NCBI RefSeq assembly: GCF_013394305.1
Contig: NZ_AP019810.1
Location: 1,260,001-1,324,000 of the forward strand
Direction: 5' to 3'
Length of the DNA stretch: 64,000 nt
Source of the DNA: Enterococcus mundtii
GTDB taxonomy: Bacteria; Bacillota; Bacilli; Lactobacillales; Enterococcaceae
Positions 34,777 to 43,196 of this stretch are shown piece after piece (positions within the stretch are counted from its first letter, which is position 1; every line of letters starts with the position of its first letter). A program made the translations under genes and the position numbers. The notes below the pieces were generated by a model, which saw only the letters and a program-made list of their open reading frames with translations, was not told the origin of the DNA and did no database searches.

Positions 34777-36231
34777 TCAGATGAAACTTCCTTCTGTTTG
34801 ACTTTGATTTTCTCGGTATTCTGAAGGCGACTGTCCAACGATTTTTTTGAATAATTTTGAAAAATAGGTCGTATTATTATAGCCGATTTCATTAGAGATC
34901 TCATTGATATTTTGATTACTATGGATCAGCAACCATTTTGCTTGTTCCATTCTTAAGTGATTCAAGTACGCAGAGAAGCTTTTTTTAGTTTCTTTTTTAA
35001 ACAGTTGTCCTAGATACATGACATTTAGATGCAAATGTTCTGCGACTTCTTTCAAGGTTAAAGGTTCTTTATATTTCTCATGTAAGATTTGAAGAACTTT
35101 TTCGACATTTTGACTATATTTTTGATTATGCTGATTTTCCAATAAAGATAGTAGGAGTTGATGCAACTCTTGGACAGATTTTGCTTGATTGATTTTTTGG
35201 ATGCCTGTTAAGTATTCATCATCTTCTAAACGGATCAGCTCACGATAGATATCCATAAATAATAAAAAACTGAAATGACGGATATCTTCAGGCGACATGA
35301 CCGCCTGTTGGAATTGCTCGAAAAAGTCAGAGATCATTTGTTGTGCGAGCGCTAATTGACCACTTTTCAACACACGACTAAATGATACAAAATCAATTGA
35401 TTGTTTAATTTCTGCTTGTTCGGCATAGAAAATACGTTGATTTTGATCCCCATAGAATTGATGTAGTTGTAAATTATCTTTAGCATGCTGGAAGCTTTGC
35501 GGTATCGTTTCCGGATCACAAGATTCATCCCCAATACTGATCAGCCAATTCTCACACATCAGCGACTGTTCAACAAAATGGCTAAACAATTCTACTGCCT
35601 CCTCCTGAAGCAACAAAACAAATAAAACAAGTTCTCCATAATTCCGTTGGTAATAAAAAGGTTCTTTTCTTTTTGTCAGCCACTGACTGATTGTCGTTTC
35701 AGCCTGCCTAGGTACTTGTGCAAGTAAGACACGTCGCTGACGCTTGCCTAGTTTTTCTAAAAGTTCTTCTTCACTAGGTTCATCCAATTCATCATTCAAC
35801 CATTGGCTAAATAGAATTTCTTGGTACACTTCTTGTTGATTTTTTTGTTGTCTTCGATGATCCAAGCGTTTCTTGACGGTTTCAAGACTAGTAATCAGTT
35901 CTGCTTTATTGACTGGTTTCATCAAATAATTAACGGCGCCTAACTGCATCCCGCTTTTTAGATAATCAAATTCTTGATAGCCCGATAAGATCATAAATTC
36001 AAAAAAATGTTCTTTTTGAGCAGCTTCAATAAATTCTAATCCATTCATCTCAGGCATCGTTACGTCTGTGACAACTAGATCAATTGGCTGCGTCTCTAAA
36101 ATCGATAGTCCCTGCATAGCATTTTCTGCAGTAGCAACAACGTTAAATCCTAAATTTTGCCAATTGATGATTTTTTGTAAGCCAGCTAAGATCATATATT
36201 CATCATCAACTAGTAGTACATTATAAGTCAT
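34777..36231 (-). CDS. yesN: Response regulator, YesN-type (REC + AraC HTH)
   Basis: The 484-residue protein has an N-terminal receiver domain (about 3-120) with D9/D10, phospho-acceptor D56 and K104 in LMKPVNK. A middle linker region follows, and two AraC-type HTH motifs at about 385-478 (LTLKEVAEHLHLNVMYLGQLF and INEISNEIGYNNTTYFSKLF). It is the partner of the sensor kinase whose gene it overlaps by 11 bases. The pneumococcal counterpart TCS07 responds to N-glycans. It probably activates the transporter operon of which it is the last gene, and perhaps the mannosidases. Confidence 0.92.
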   Translation of the reverse strand: MTYNVLLVDDEYMILAGLQKIINWQNLGFNVVATAENAMQGLSILETQPIDLVVTDVTMPEMNGLEFIEAAQKEHFFEFMILSGYQEFDYLKSGMQLGAVNYLMKPVNKAELITSLETVKKRLDHRRQQKNQQEVYQEILFSQWLNDELDEPSEEELLEKLGKRQRRVLLAQVPRQAETTISQWLTKRKEPFYYQRNYGELVLFVLLLQEEAVELFSHFVEQSLMCENWLISIGDESCDPETIPQSFQHAKDNLQLHQFYGDQNQRIFYAEQAEIKQSIDFVSFSRVLKSGQLALAQQMISDFFEQFQQAVMSPEDIRHFSFLLFMDIYRELIRLEDDEYLTGIQKINQAKSVQELHQLLLSLLENQHNQKYSQNVEKVLQILHEKYKEPLTLKEVAEHLHLNVMYLGQLFKKETKKSFSAYLNHLRMEQAKWLLIHSNQNINEISNEIGYNNTTYFSKLFKKIVGQSPSEYRENQSQTEGSFI

Positions 36232-37966
36232 CAGCAGCTCCCCTTTTTATTTTAAAAGTAATATGGATCGTTAATCCACCAGTTGCATTTCTAGCTAGGA
36301 TCATCTGATAACTCGGTCCAAAACTAGCACGCAACCGTTCATTGACATTTTGTAAGCCGATCGATCCACTGAGTTCTACTTTGTTTTGCGCCAACTGTGC
36401 GCTGATTTCAGCTAATCGCTCTTCCGTGATTCCTTTGCCATTATCACGAATCAAAAGATGAACAAGTCCATTTTCTTCAAATACTTTTACACTCAATGCG
36501 TTATCAAAACGAGTAAAATCAACGCCATGTTTAAAATAATTTTCTACTAATGGTTGGATGATAAATTTCGGTGCTTCAATCTCTTCCAATGATGATTCAA
36601 TCGTGAAATGATAGGCGATACGGCTAGGATAACGCATTTGATAGAGGTACACATACTTCTCACAAAAATCCAATTCTTCTTTTAAATGAATCGTCTTTTC
36701 CTGGTTGGTGTTATTACGTAATAATGCAGAGAAAGCATAGACAACATCTGCTAGTTCTTCACTACCTTCACTGATGGCATACATTCGAATATATTCCAAT
36801 GTATTGTATAGAAAATGCGGATTGATTTGTGCTTGTAATGCGCGCATGTGCGCATCTTGTTGTTTGATTTCTAATTTGTAGATATCTTCCACATATTGAT
36901 TGATACTGCCTAGCATCTCATTGATTCCGACTGATAGGTCTTTTAGCTCGTATTCAGTGATACTAGTATCCACACGAGTATCTAAATTCCCTCTAGCCAC
37001 TTCATCCATGGCTTCCATGACACGATCGATTTGTTGAGAATAACGTTTGAACGTCTTGTATAAATATAAAAGCAATAAACCATCCAATAAAATGACGCCA
37101 ATAATTAACGGTGCTAAGCTTTTTTCTGTTACTTGGCGAACCGTACGCTTATCTAATGTGGCTAAAATACGATAATCGTCGGACACCTCTTGCGATTGGA
37201 TAAAATTCGATTTTTCTAATTTCTCCACTGGTAATGTAGAATCCGCTTGTAGGGTCTGATTGATCAACTTTTCCTGCTTAAAGATTCGTTCTTTGCCCAG
37301 TGCTCGATCATGAAATGTATACAACCGATTACTCGTTCCGGAAATCATGTAAAGAGATAATCCATTAAACGTATTTAAATTCGTCAGCGCTGCATCAAGT
37401 TCATCTTTATCAAACCCTACAAACATACTGCCAATTTCTGCGCCACCTTGTGTAATCGTCATTTTGATATAAAAAGCCTGTTTTAATTGTGGCGTTCCCT
37501 TCTTGACTATCCCGCCTTTGTTCTCTCTAGTGGACTCAAAATATTCTGGTAATTGGTTGAACACAAGGTACACACTACTTACCTCTTCATAATTGACATA
37601 CATATCACGAACTACGTTAGGGAATGAAAGAAAATCAGCAGATTGTCGTTGTCGGTCGTACGCATACATCAAATATTGATCGATCGGTTTAGTTAAATAA
37701 GTGGTGGTATTCTCGATTTTATCTGAATCCCCTACAAATTGATCTTTGATCACTTTACTTAACGTTGTTTTATCACTAAGCGTTCGCAACGTACTTTGAA
37801 CTGCGTCATTCACTACTTGTTGTGCTTGAATTTGTCTTTGGATGAATGTATGCACACTGATGATGATCGTTGCAATCATCGTCAAAGCAATCATCATGAT
37901 CGCATATTTACGCAATAAACGGTTTAACAACGTTCCTTTTGAAAAGATAAAATCTAACCTATTCAT
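36221..37966 (-). CDS. yesM: Sensor histidine kinase, YesM-type
   Basis: The 581-residue membrane sensor has TM1 at about 21-39, an extracytoplasmic sensing region of about 245 residues, TM2 at about 284-303, HAMP (about 304-358), a His_kinase domain with phospho-acceptor H384 in QINPHFLYNTLEYIR, and an ATPase domain with the N box (VENYFKHG) and DNGKGI. I chose the ATG at 37966, which overlaps the YesL stop by 8 bases; the frame extends to 38041 without a ribosome site. It probably senses a mannoside or the loaded binding protein. Confidence 0.92.
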   Translation of the reverse strand: MNRLDFIFSKGTLLNRLLRKYAIMMIALTMIATIIISVHTFIQRQIQAQQVVNDAVQSTLRTLSDKTTLSKVIKDQFVGDSDKIENTTTYLTKPIDQYLMYAYDRQRQSADFLSFPNVVRDMYVNYEEVSSVYLVFNQLPEYFESTRENKGGIVKKGTPQLKQAFYIKMTITQGGAEIGSMFVGFDKDELDAALTNLNTFNGLSLYMISGTSNRLYTFHDRALGKERIFKQEKLINQTLQADSTLPVEKLEKSNFIQSQEVSDDYRILATLDKRTVRQVTEKSLAPLIIGVILLDGLLLLYLYKTFKRYSQQIDRVMEAMDEVARGNLDTRVDTSITEYELKDLSVGINEMLGSINQYVEDIYKLEIKQQDAHMRALQAQINPHFLYNTLEYIRMYAISEGSEELADVVYAFSALLRNNTNQEKTIHLKEELDFCEKYVYLYQMRYPSRIAYHFTIESSLEEIEAPKFIIQPLVENYFKHGVDFTRFDNALSVKVFEENGLVHLLIRDNGKGITEERLAEISAQLAQNKVELSGSIGLQNVNERLRASFGPSYQMILARNATGGLTIHITFKIKRGAADDL

Positions 37967-38573
37967 ATGTTTCCAACTGCAAGTCCAGATTTTCCCGCCA
38001 TTGTTTGGTGATCGTTCCGTTCCAAACTGTAAGTAACCCAATCAAACCAAATAAAATCAACCCTTTATAATTCCACGTCACCCAAAGAATCAGACCACTG
38101 CCAAGGATGATTTTTAAGAAAGTTGAAAAACTTGCGAAACTGGAAATCAAGCTCAACTTCAGCAGATTTCTTAAAGTCATTTGATAGCCACTATCTAAAA
38201 TCATACTATATTGATACGTCGCATAGGCGTACAACATGCTGAACAGTATAATAAAATCAACCACTAAGAAAAGAATCCCTTGAATCTGTACAGATAAATA
38301 CAAGTTATAACTAAGCAAAAAAAGACAAGCCGAAAAAAGACCAAATAATTGATTTCCTCGCACGAAGGACTGTTTGAACATCTGCCAACTTTCGCTGATC
38401 ATGATATCTTTATATTCGAAACCATGGAGATAAAACTGTTCATTGACAACTTTCCAAGCTGGCCCGATTCCTAAAACGACGCCGCCACACACAGCTAAGC
38501 CCCAAAAATACAATGTCAATTTCATGATGACCCATACGCGTATGAATACTGTTTCCAATGCTCTACCTAACAC
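37959..38573 (-). CDS. yesL: YesL-family (DUF624) membrane protein
   Basis: The intact 204-residue DUF624 protein has five to six hydrophobic segments and the N-terminal GIGPAWKVV block of the family. It starts with GTG after a G-rich ribosome site (GGGGGG). It is coupled to the kinase gene by an 8-base overlap. No function has been proven for YesL proteins; their constant linkage to YesM/YesN and LplB/YtcP importers suggests a role in signal transfer or transporter assembly. The paralogue in the pectin operon (9281-9763) is truncated. Confidence 0.85.
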   Translation of the reverse strand: MLGRALETVFIRVWVIMKLTLYFWGLAVCGGVVLGIGPAWKVVNEQFYLHGFEYKDIMISESWQMFKQSFVRGNQLFGLFSACLFLLSYNLYLSVQIQGILFLVVDFIILFSMLYAYATYQYSMILDSGYQMTLRNLLKLSLISSFASFSTFLKIILGSGLILWVTWNYKGLILFGLIGLLTVWNGTITKQWRENLDLQLETYE

Positions 38574-38686
38574 AGGACTTCCCCCCCTTTATTCTTCATC
38601 ATATCCTATTATACAAAAACATACTGTAACATTGAGCATATTGGAACCTTTAAAACCAAATAAATGGTCTTCGAGGAGCAATACTT

Positions 38687-38707
38687 CGGTTATCAGCTAG
38701 ATAACCG
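38687..38707. other. small hairpin in the SBP-yesL gap
   Basis: CGGTTATC (38687-38694) and GATAACCG (38700-38707) form an 8-bp stem with a 5-base loop. It has no U-run, so it is an RNA structure or a protein-binding palindrome. Confidence 0.5.
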
Positions 38708-38731
38708 ATAGTCCAGAAGTAGCTTCTTCGT

Positions 38732-38788
38732 AAATAAGGCGGAATCCACAAAAATGCAAGAGCAATTTCCGTGGATTCCGCCTTATTT
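38732..38788 (-). terminator. 18-bp hairpin after the binding-protein gene
   Basis: A perfect 18-bp stem (38732-38749 with 38771-38788; core ggcggaatccac) is followed on the minus strand by only TTATTT. It lies between the binding-protein gene and yesL in the same direction, so it probably attenuates transcription or protects the upstream mRNA, giving more transporter than sensor protein. Confidence 0.75.
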
Positions 38789-38826
38789 CTCGGAGCTAGA
38801 TACTTCCATCATAACTTCAGTATTGA

Positions 38827-40287
38827 TTAATTGTTCTCTTGTCGGAATGTATCATATTGTTTTTGCATTTCTGTCAGTACTTTGTCGTATCCAGCTTTAT
38901 CTAAGGCATCCATTAGTTTTGGTAAGGTTTCATCTGGATCGACAGTTCCAGTGTTCAATCCATCAAGGTATTGATTCATGACATTTGAGATATTACTCAA
39001 TTCAGTTTTTACGCTGTCTGTATTAAAACTGAAGCCTAAGATTGGAGAAGTTTCAGCTTCTGCAATCGATTGATCTCTTTTAGCAATCATTTCATCGGTA
39101 ATCGTATCTTGTGTATAAAGAATCTTATTGTTTCCAGTATTCCAAGCAGACATGTGCGTTTTTGGCTGATAGCCGTCTAATAATTTTACTTTGTCATCGC
39201 CAACTTTTTCCCATGCCTCTCCTTCGATTCCCCAAACCAAGCCGTTAAGCAATTCAGGATCGCTATTCAATAACGCTAAGAACTCTACTGATTTCTCTTT
39301 GTTTTTTGATGTATTAGAGACAACAAAATTTGCCATTTGCGCTTGTCCTGTTGATTTCAAAGGAACAGTAATTGGTTTCGATACTAATTCTTGATTTGCA
39401 GCATTTGTTAAAATCGTATCGCCGTAATCGTATGGTCCTTGTGTTTCTCCACGCATCAACCATGTATTACCTTCTAACGGATAATCTTTGTTACTAGTCG
39501 CTGCATCACTAGGGATCAATCCTTGATCATACCAACTATGCATCGTCCGTAACAGTTCGATGTAATTTTCGTTGTCATATTGATTAATGATCTTTGTTTT
39601 GTCGCCATTCAAATCAACCGCAAATGGCAAAGTATTTCCTAATGGATAATCGAAATCCCCTTGTACTTTAAATCCTTGCCCAATGGCAAAAGCCGCTGTA
39701 TTCGGTTCTTTTTTATGGAATTCTTGTAAAACTTTTTCTGCATCTGCATACGTTTCAATACCATCAATCGATAAATTGTATTTATCTAATAATGGCTTAT
39801 TGAAAGTCAACACTTGTTGTGCAAAGACATTGGCGTTTACAGGGAAGGCATATAATTTCCCGTTGACCAGATTGCCTTTGATATATGCTTCATCCAAAGA
39901 ATCATACGCTTCTTTTCCATATTTAGGCGCTAATTCAGTCAAGTCTGCAAACGCGCCTTTTTGTGCATTTGATACGTAATTGTTGGCAAAAGCGATATCG
40001 TAATTTTCACCGGATGAGATGATGACGTTCATTTTCTTCTCATAGTCGCCCCAACCAATATAGTTGATATTGACTTTTACACCAATTTTTTCTTCAATAC
40101 GTTTATTTGCGACTTCCATCAGCTGATCAAGGTTATCTGGTTTGTCACCGATCTGGTACATTTGTAATGTCGTCGTATCACTGGCCGCTGCATCGTCCTT
40201 GTCACCTGAACCGCCCCCACAAGCTGCTAAACTGATTGCTGTTAGTGCTGAGAATCCTGTAAAAGCTAATTTTTTCCATAACTTCAT
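38827..40287 (-). CDS. ABC solute-binding lipoprotein (DUF3502, NgtS-like)
   Basis: The lipobox SLAAC places the lipidated cysteine at residue 23, followed by a glycine-rich linker. The 486-residue protein has the family 1 binding fold and a C-terminal DUF3502-like region (about 355-480), as in pneumococcal NgtS, which captures N-glycan fragments. It is preceded by its two permease genes. With three cytoplasmic alpha-mannosidases nearby, it probably binds mannose-rich oligosaccharides. The ATPase is not in the window. Confidence 0.9.
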   Translation of the reverse strand: MKLWKKLAFTGFSALTAISLAACGGGSGDKDDAAASDTTTLQMYQIGDKPDNLDQLMEVANKRIEEKIGVKVNINYIGWGDYEKKMNVIISSGENYDIAFANNYVSNAQKGAFADLTELAPKYGKEAYDSLDEAYIKGNLVNGKLYAFPVNANVFAQQVLTFNKPLLDKYNLSIDGIETYADAEKVLQEFHKKEPNTAAFAIGQGFKVQGDFDYPLGNTLPFAVDLNGDKTKIINQYDNENYIELLRTMHSWYDQGLIPSDAATSNKDYPLEGNTWLMRGETQGPYDYGDTILTNAANQELVSKPITVPLKSTGQAQMANFVVSNTSKNKEKSVEFLALLNSDPELLNGLVWGIEGEAWEKVGDDKVKLLDGYQPKTHMSAWNTGNNKILYTQDTITDEMIAKRDQSIAEAETSPILGFSFNTDSVKTELSNISNVMNQYLDGLNTGTVDPDETLPKLMDALDKAGYDKVLTEMQKQYDTFRQENN

Positions 40288-40312
40288 ATCTTTTTCCTCC
40301 TATTTTAGTGCT

Positions 40313-41233
40313 TTATTCTTTGACGCCGCCAATCGTTAACCCTTTAACAAAATGTTTTTGGAAAAATGGATAGCTGATCGCAATCGGTAATGTTGAGATA
40401 ACAACGATTGCCATACGAGCAGACTCTCCAGGAACAGAAGCAAGACCGCCGGCTAACTGACTACCTGCTCCAGCATTTTGAGTAAGATATTGGATATTGC
40501 TTTGAATCTTCATCAATAAATATTGCAATGGAACGAGATTATCGTTTTGAATATACAGTAACGCATTGAACCAGTCATTCCAATAACCTAAAGCTGCAAA
40601 TAAACTGATTGTCGCAATTCCTGGAATCGCTAAAGGTAAGACGATTTGTACAAAAATCCGAAGTTCACTCGCCCCATCTATCCTAGCAGATTCAATGATC
40701 GAATCAGACACCGAACGTTTAAAGAATGTTCGCATCACGATAATATTGAACGGACTGACTGCCATCGGTAAAATCAATGCCCAAATCGTATCTTTCAGTT
40801 GTAATAAATTCGTCATCACTAAGTAGTTCGCAACCATCCCTGGTGAGAACAACATCGTGATCAAACAAAAAACTGTAAAGAAACGACGAAATGGAAAGTT
40901 GGATCGAGAAATAGCATAAGCATATAAAGAAGTTGCTGTACTATTGATCAACGTTCCTACTACTGTCACAAGAACAGTGACGAAAAGAGCCTGAAAAATT
41001 TTGTTTTGCATCTGGTCAAACAAAAAAGTATACCCAAATGTACTAAATGTTTTAGGCCAGAAACTATACCCTTGTGTGGACAAAATGGATTCATCTGTAA
41101 AAGAGATCGCAATTACAAAAATAAATGGTAACACACAAGAAAAAGCAAAAAGTGCAATCAAAATATTGGAGAAAAAGTTGGTGGTTTGACTAAACGAGCG
41201 GATCTCTACTCGTTGAACTTTCTTTTTATTCAT
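40313..41233 (-). CDS. ABC sugar permease, YtcP/AraQ type (NgtP2-like)
   Basis: The 306-residue permease has six predicted spans and the EAA loop ESARIDGASELRIFVQIVLP (about 187-206). It ends with the typical YPFFQKHFVKGLTIGGVKE. The second gene of the mannoside-transporter operon, 11 bases after the LplB-type partner. Confidence 0.92.
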   Translation of the reverse strand: MNKKKVQRVEIRSFSQTTNFFSNILIALFAFSCVLPFIFVIAISFTDESILSTQGYSFWPKTFSTFGYTFLFDQMQNKIFQALFVTVLVTVVGTLINSTATSLYAYAISRSNFPFRRFFTVFCLITMLFSPGMVANYLVMTNLLQLKDTIWALILPMAVSPFNIIVMRTFFKRSVSDSIIESARIDGASELRIFVQIVLPLAIPGIATISLFAALGYWNDWFNALLYIQNDNLVPLQYLLMKIQSNIQYLTQNAGAGSQLAGGLASVPGESARMAIVVISTLPIAISYPFFQKHFVKGLTIGGVKE

Positions 41234-41244
41234 TTTTCTCCTCC

Positions 41245-42192
41245 TTAGAACAATGCCGATTCGCTGTCAAAACGACGAGCAATCGTATTGGTGATCATTA
41301 ATAAAACAAAGCCGACGACTGATTGATACAGCCCAGCTGCGGCCGTCATACCAAAGTCGCCAGTGGATGTCAGCCCATTATAGATATAAGTATCTAAAAC
41401 TTGTGTCACTTCATAAAGCGCTCCGGAATTTCTTGGGATATTATAGAACAAACCAAAGTCCGCTCGGAAAATATTTCCAACTGCTAATATCGTCAAGATC
41501 GTCATCAGAGGGACCAATTGTGGAATCGTCACATGTTTGATTTGTTGCCACTTGCTTGCGCCATCCACCATCGCTGCCTCGTAATACGTCGGATCGATTC
41601 CCATAACTGAGGCAAAATAAATGATACTGTTATAGCCGATCCCTTTCCATGTTCCAATAAAGACTAGAATAAATGGCCAATATTTAGGATCATTATACCA
41701 ATTGATTGTTTCTCTCCCACTTGCTGCCAACCATTGATTGAAGATCCCTTTATCTGGACTTAAAAACGCATAGACAAAGTAACTAATGATGACCCAAGAA
41801 AGGAAATAGGGAAGCAATGACATGGTCTGGTATACTTTTACCAATCGTTTATTTCGCAATTCACTCATAATGATTGCAAACACGACAGATATCAAAAGAT
41901 TCAGTAAAATAAATGTCACATTATATAAAATCGTATTTTTGGTAATCAGAAACGCTTGATCAGAAGAAAATAAAAACTTGAAATTCTCCAATCCAACCCA
42001 TGGACTCTCTCTTAAACTGGCAAGAAAGCCATCCGCAGAAATATGGAAATTTTTAAACGCAACGACATTCGCTAATACCGGGATGTAAAAGAAAAAAATC
42101 ATCCAGATCATCCCAGGGATCGCCATTAAAACAAGCGCCTTATAGCGCCATAAATTCCCAAAAAAACCTTTTAACCCCTTCCTTTTTCTCAT
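41245..42192 (-). CDS. lplB: ABC sugar permease, LplB type (NgtP1-like)
   Basis: The 315-residue permease has six predicted spans and the EAA loop EAAMVDGASKWQQIKHVTIP (about 206-225). It is the first gene of the operon permease-permease-binding protein-yesL-yesM-yesN. A promoter with an overlapping cre site lies 33 bases upstream. Confidence 0.92.
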   Translation of the reverse strand: MRKRKGLKGFFGNLWRYKALVLMAIPGMIWMIFFFYIPVLANVVAFKNFHISADGFLASLRESPWVGLENFKFLFSSDQAFLITKNTILYNVTFILLNLLISVVFAIIMSELRNKRLVKVYQTMSLLPYFLSWVIISYFVYAFLSPDKGIFNQWLAASGRETINWYNDPKYWPFILVFIGTWKGIGYNSIIYFASVMGIDPTYYEAAMVDGASKWQQIKHVTIPQLVPLMTILTILAVGNIFRADFGLFYNIPRNSGALYEVTQVLDTYIYNGLTSTGDFGMTAAAGLYQSVVGFVLLMITNTIARRFDSESALF

Positions 42193-42224
42193 ATAAAAAC
42201 TCCTTTCACCTCATTCGCACTGTC

Positions 42225-42253
42225 ATTATAGCGCTTTCAAAAGATATAATAAA
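42225..42253 (-). promoter_or_regulatory. mannoside-transporter promoter with cre site
   Basis: The minus strand has TATAAT at 42225-42230, with a weak TTTATT 17 bases upstream (42248-42253). TGAAAGCGCTATAA at 42226-42239 matches the cre consensus with one mismatch and overlaps the -10, so CcpA binding would block the polymerase. Confidence 0.7.
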
Positions 42254-42394
42254 TGAACAAATCATAGGGAAAATGAAACAAATTATAGAGAAGATTGTAA
42301 AAGAATCATTTTGATCTGAGGTGTGAGACAGAAAAACGAAAAATAGCTGTTTTAGGTTGCCATCTATCATGATTTCAATAAATAAACAAAAAAA

Positions 42395-42430
42395 CTTACA
42401 GGATTGAGTAGTATACCCCAATCCTATAAG
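42395..42430 (-). terminator. terminator of the murJ-rsuA operon
   Basis: The arms cttacaggattg (42395-42406) and caatcctataag (42419-42430) pair with one G-U, followed on the minus strand by seven T residues. Confidence 0.88.
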
Positions 42431-42445
42431 CTGTGTTTTCAGGCT

Positions 42446-43165
42446 CTATTTACTTCTTACTTGTGCCAATTCATCTGGTGTCATTTGGCGATACTCTCCT
42501 AAAGCTAAATCTTCTGGCAGAAGAAAATTCCCCATACGTATCCGTTTCAAGTAAGTGACTTCTTTGCCAACGGCTTTTACCATCCGTTTGACTTGATGGA
42601 ATTTCCCTTCATGTAAGATCAAGCGGATACGAGAAGTGATTGTTTCTTCATCGACTGAGTCAATGAACAGTTTTGCAGGCAGTGTCTGTTCATCTTTATC
42701 AATGAGTAATCCTTCTGCAAATGCTGACACATCTGCTTTCGTCATCACACCTTTGACCTCTGCCAAGTATTCTTTTTCTACGTGTTTTTTAGGAGAGAGT
42801 AATTGATGTGAAAACTGTCCATCATTGGTCAGGATCAACAATCCTTCTGTATCTTTATCTAACCGACCGACTGGAAATAGATCTTCCCGAAAATCTTCAT
42901 CAGAAAGTAAGTCGATGACGGTTTGATCATGATTATCTTGAGTTGCTGAAACTACGCCAGCTGGTTTATTCAAGATATAATAAAAATCTTTTTGATAATT
43001 TAAGGATTCATCTAGATACACCACCGTGTCTTCGGTTTCTTTCACTTGATATTTATCACTTTTAATACAGTTTCCATTGACTGTGATCAAGCCTTTTTTG
43101 ATCAGCCCTTTGACTTCTTTGCGGCTGCCAAGACCGATGTCAGCTAAAAATTTATCTAAACGCAT
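42446..43165 (-). CDS. rsuA: RsuA/RluB-family rRNA pseudouridine synthase
   Basis: The 239-residue protein has an S4 RNA-binding domain (1-50; MRLDKFLADIGLGSRKEV) and a catalytic domain with VGRLDKDTEGLL holding the catalytic aspartate at about 103, then GKFHQVKRM. This is the RsuA branch, which modifies 16S U516, or the closely related RluB/E/F branches; sequence alone does not decide. It is directly downstream of murJ, as the ytgP-ytzG pair is in B. subtilis. Confidence 0.87.
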   Translation of the reverse strand: MRLDKFLADIGLGSRKEVKGLIKKGLITVNGNCIKSDKYQVKETEDTVVYLDESLNYQKDFYYILNKPAGVVSATQDNHDQTVIDLLSDEDFREDLFPVGRLDKDTEGLLILTNDGQFSHQLLSPKKHVEKEYLAEVKGVMTKADVSAFAEGLLIDKDEQTLPAKLFIDSVDEETITSRIRLILHEGKFHQVKRMVKAVGKEVTYLKRIRMGNFLLPEDLALGEYRQMTPDELAQVRSK

Positions 43166-43196
43166 GTGATTGTCCCCTTTTCAAGCAATGCCTGTC

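Noticed and set aside
42206..42421. 71-codon minus-strand ORF
   Set aside because: It covers the transporter promoter, the cre site and part of the rsuA terminator, so it is unlikely to be coding.
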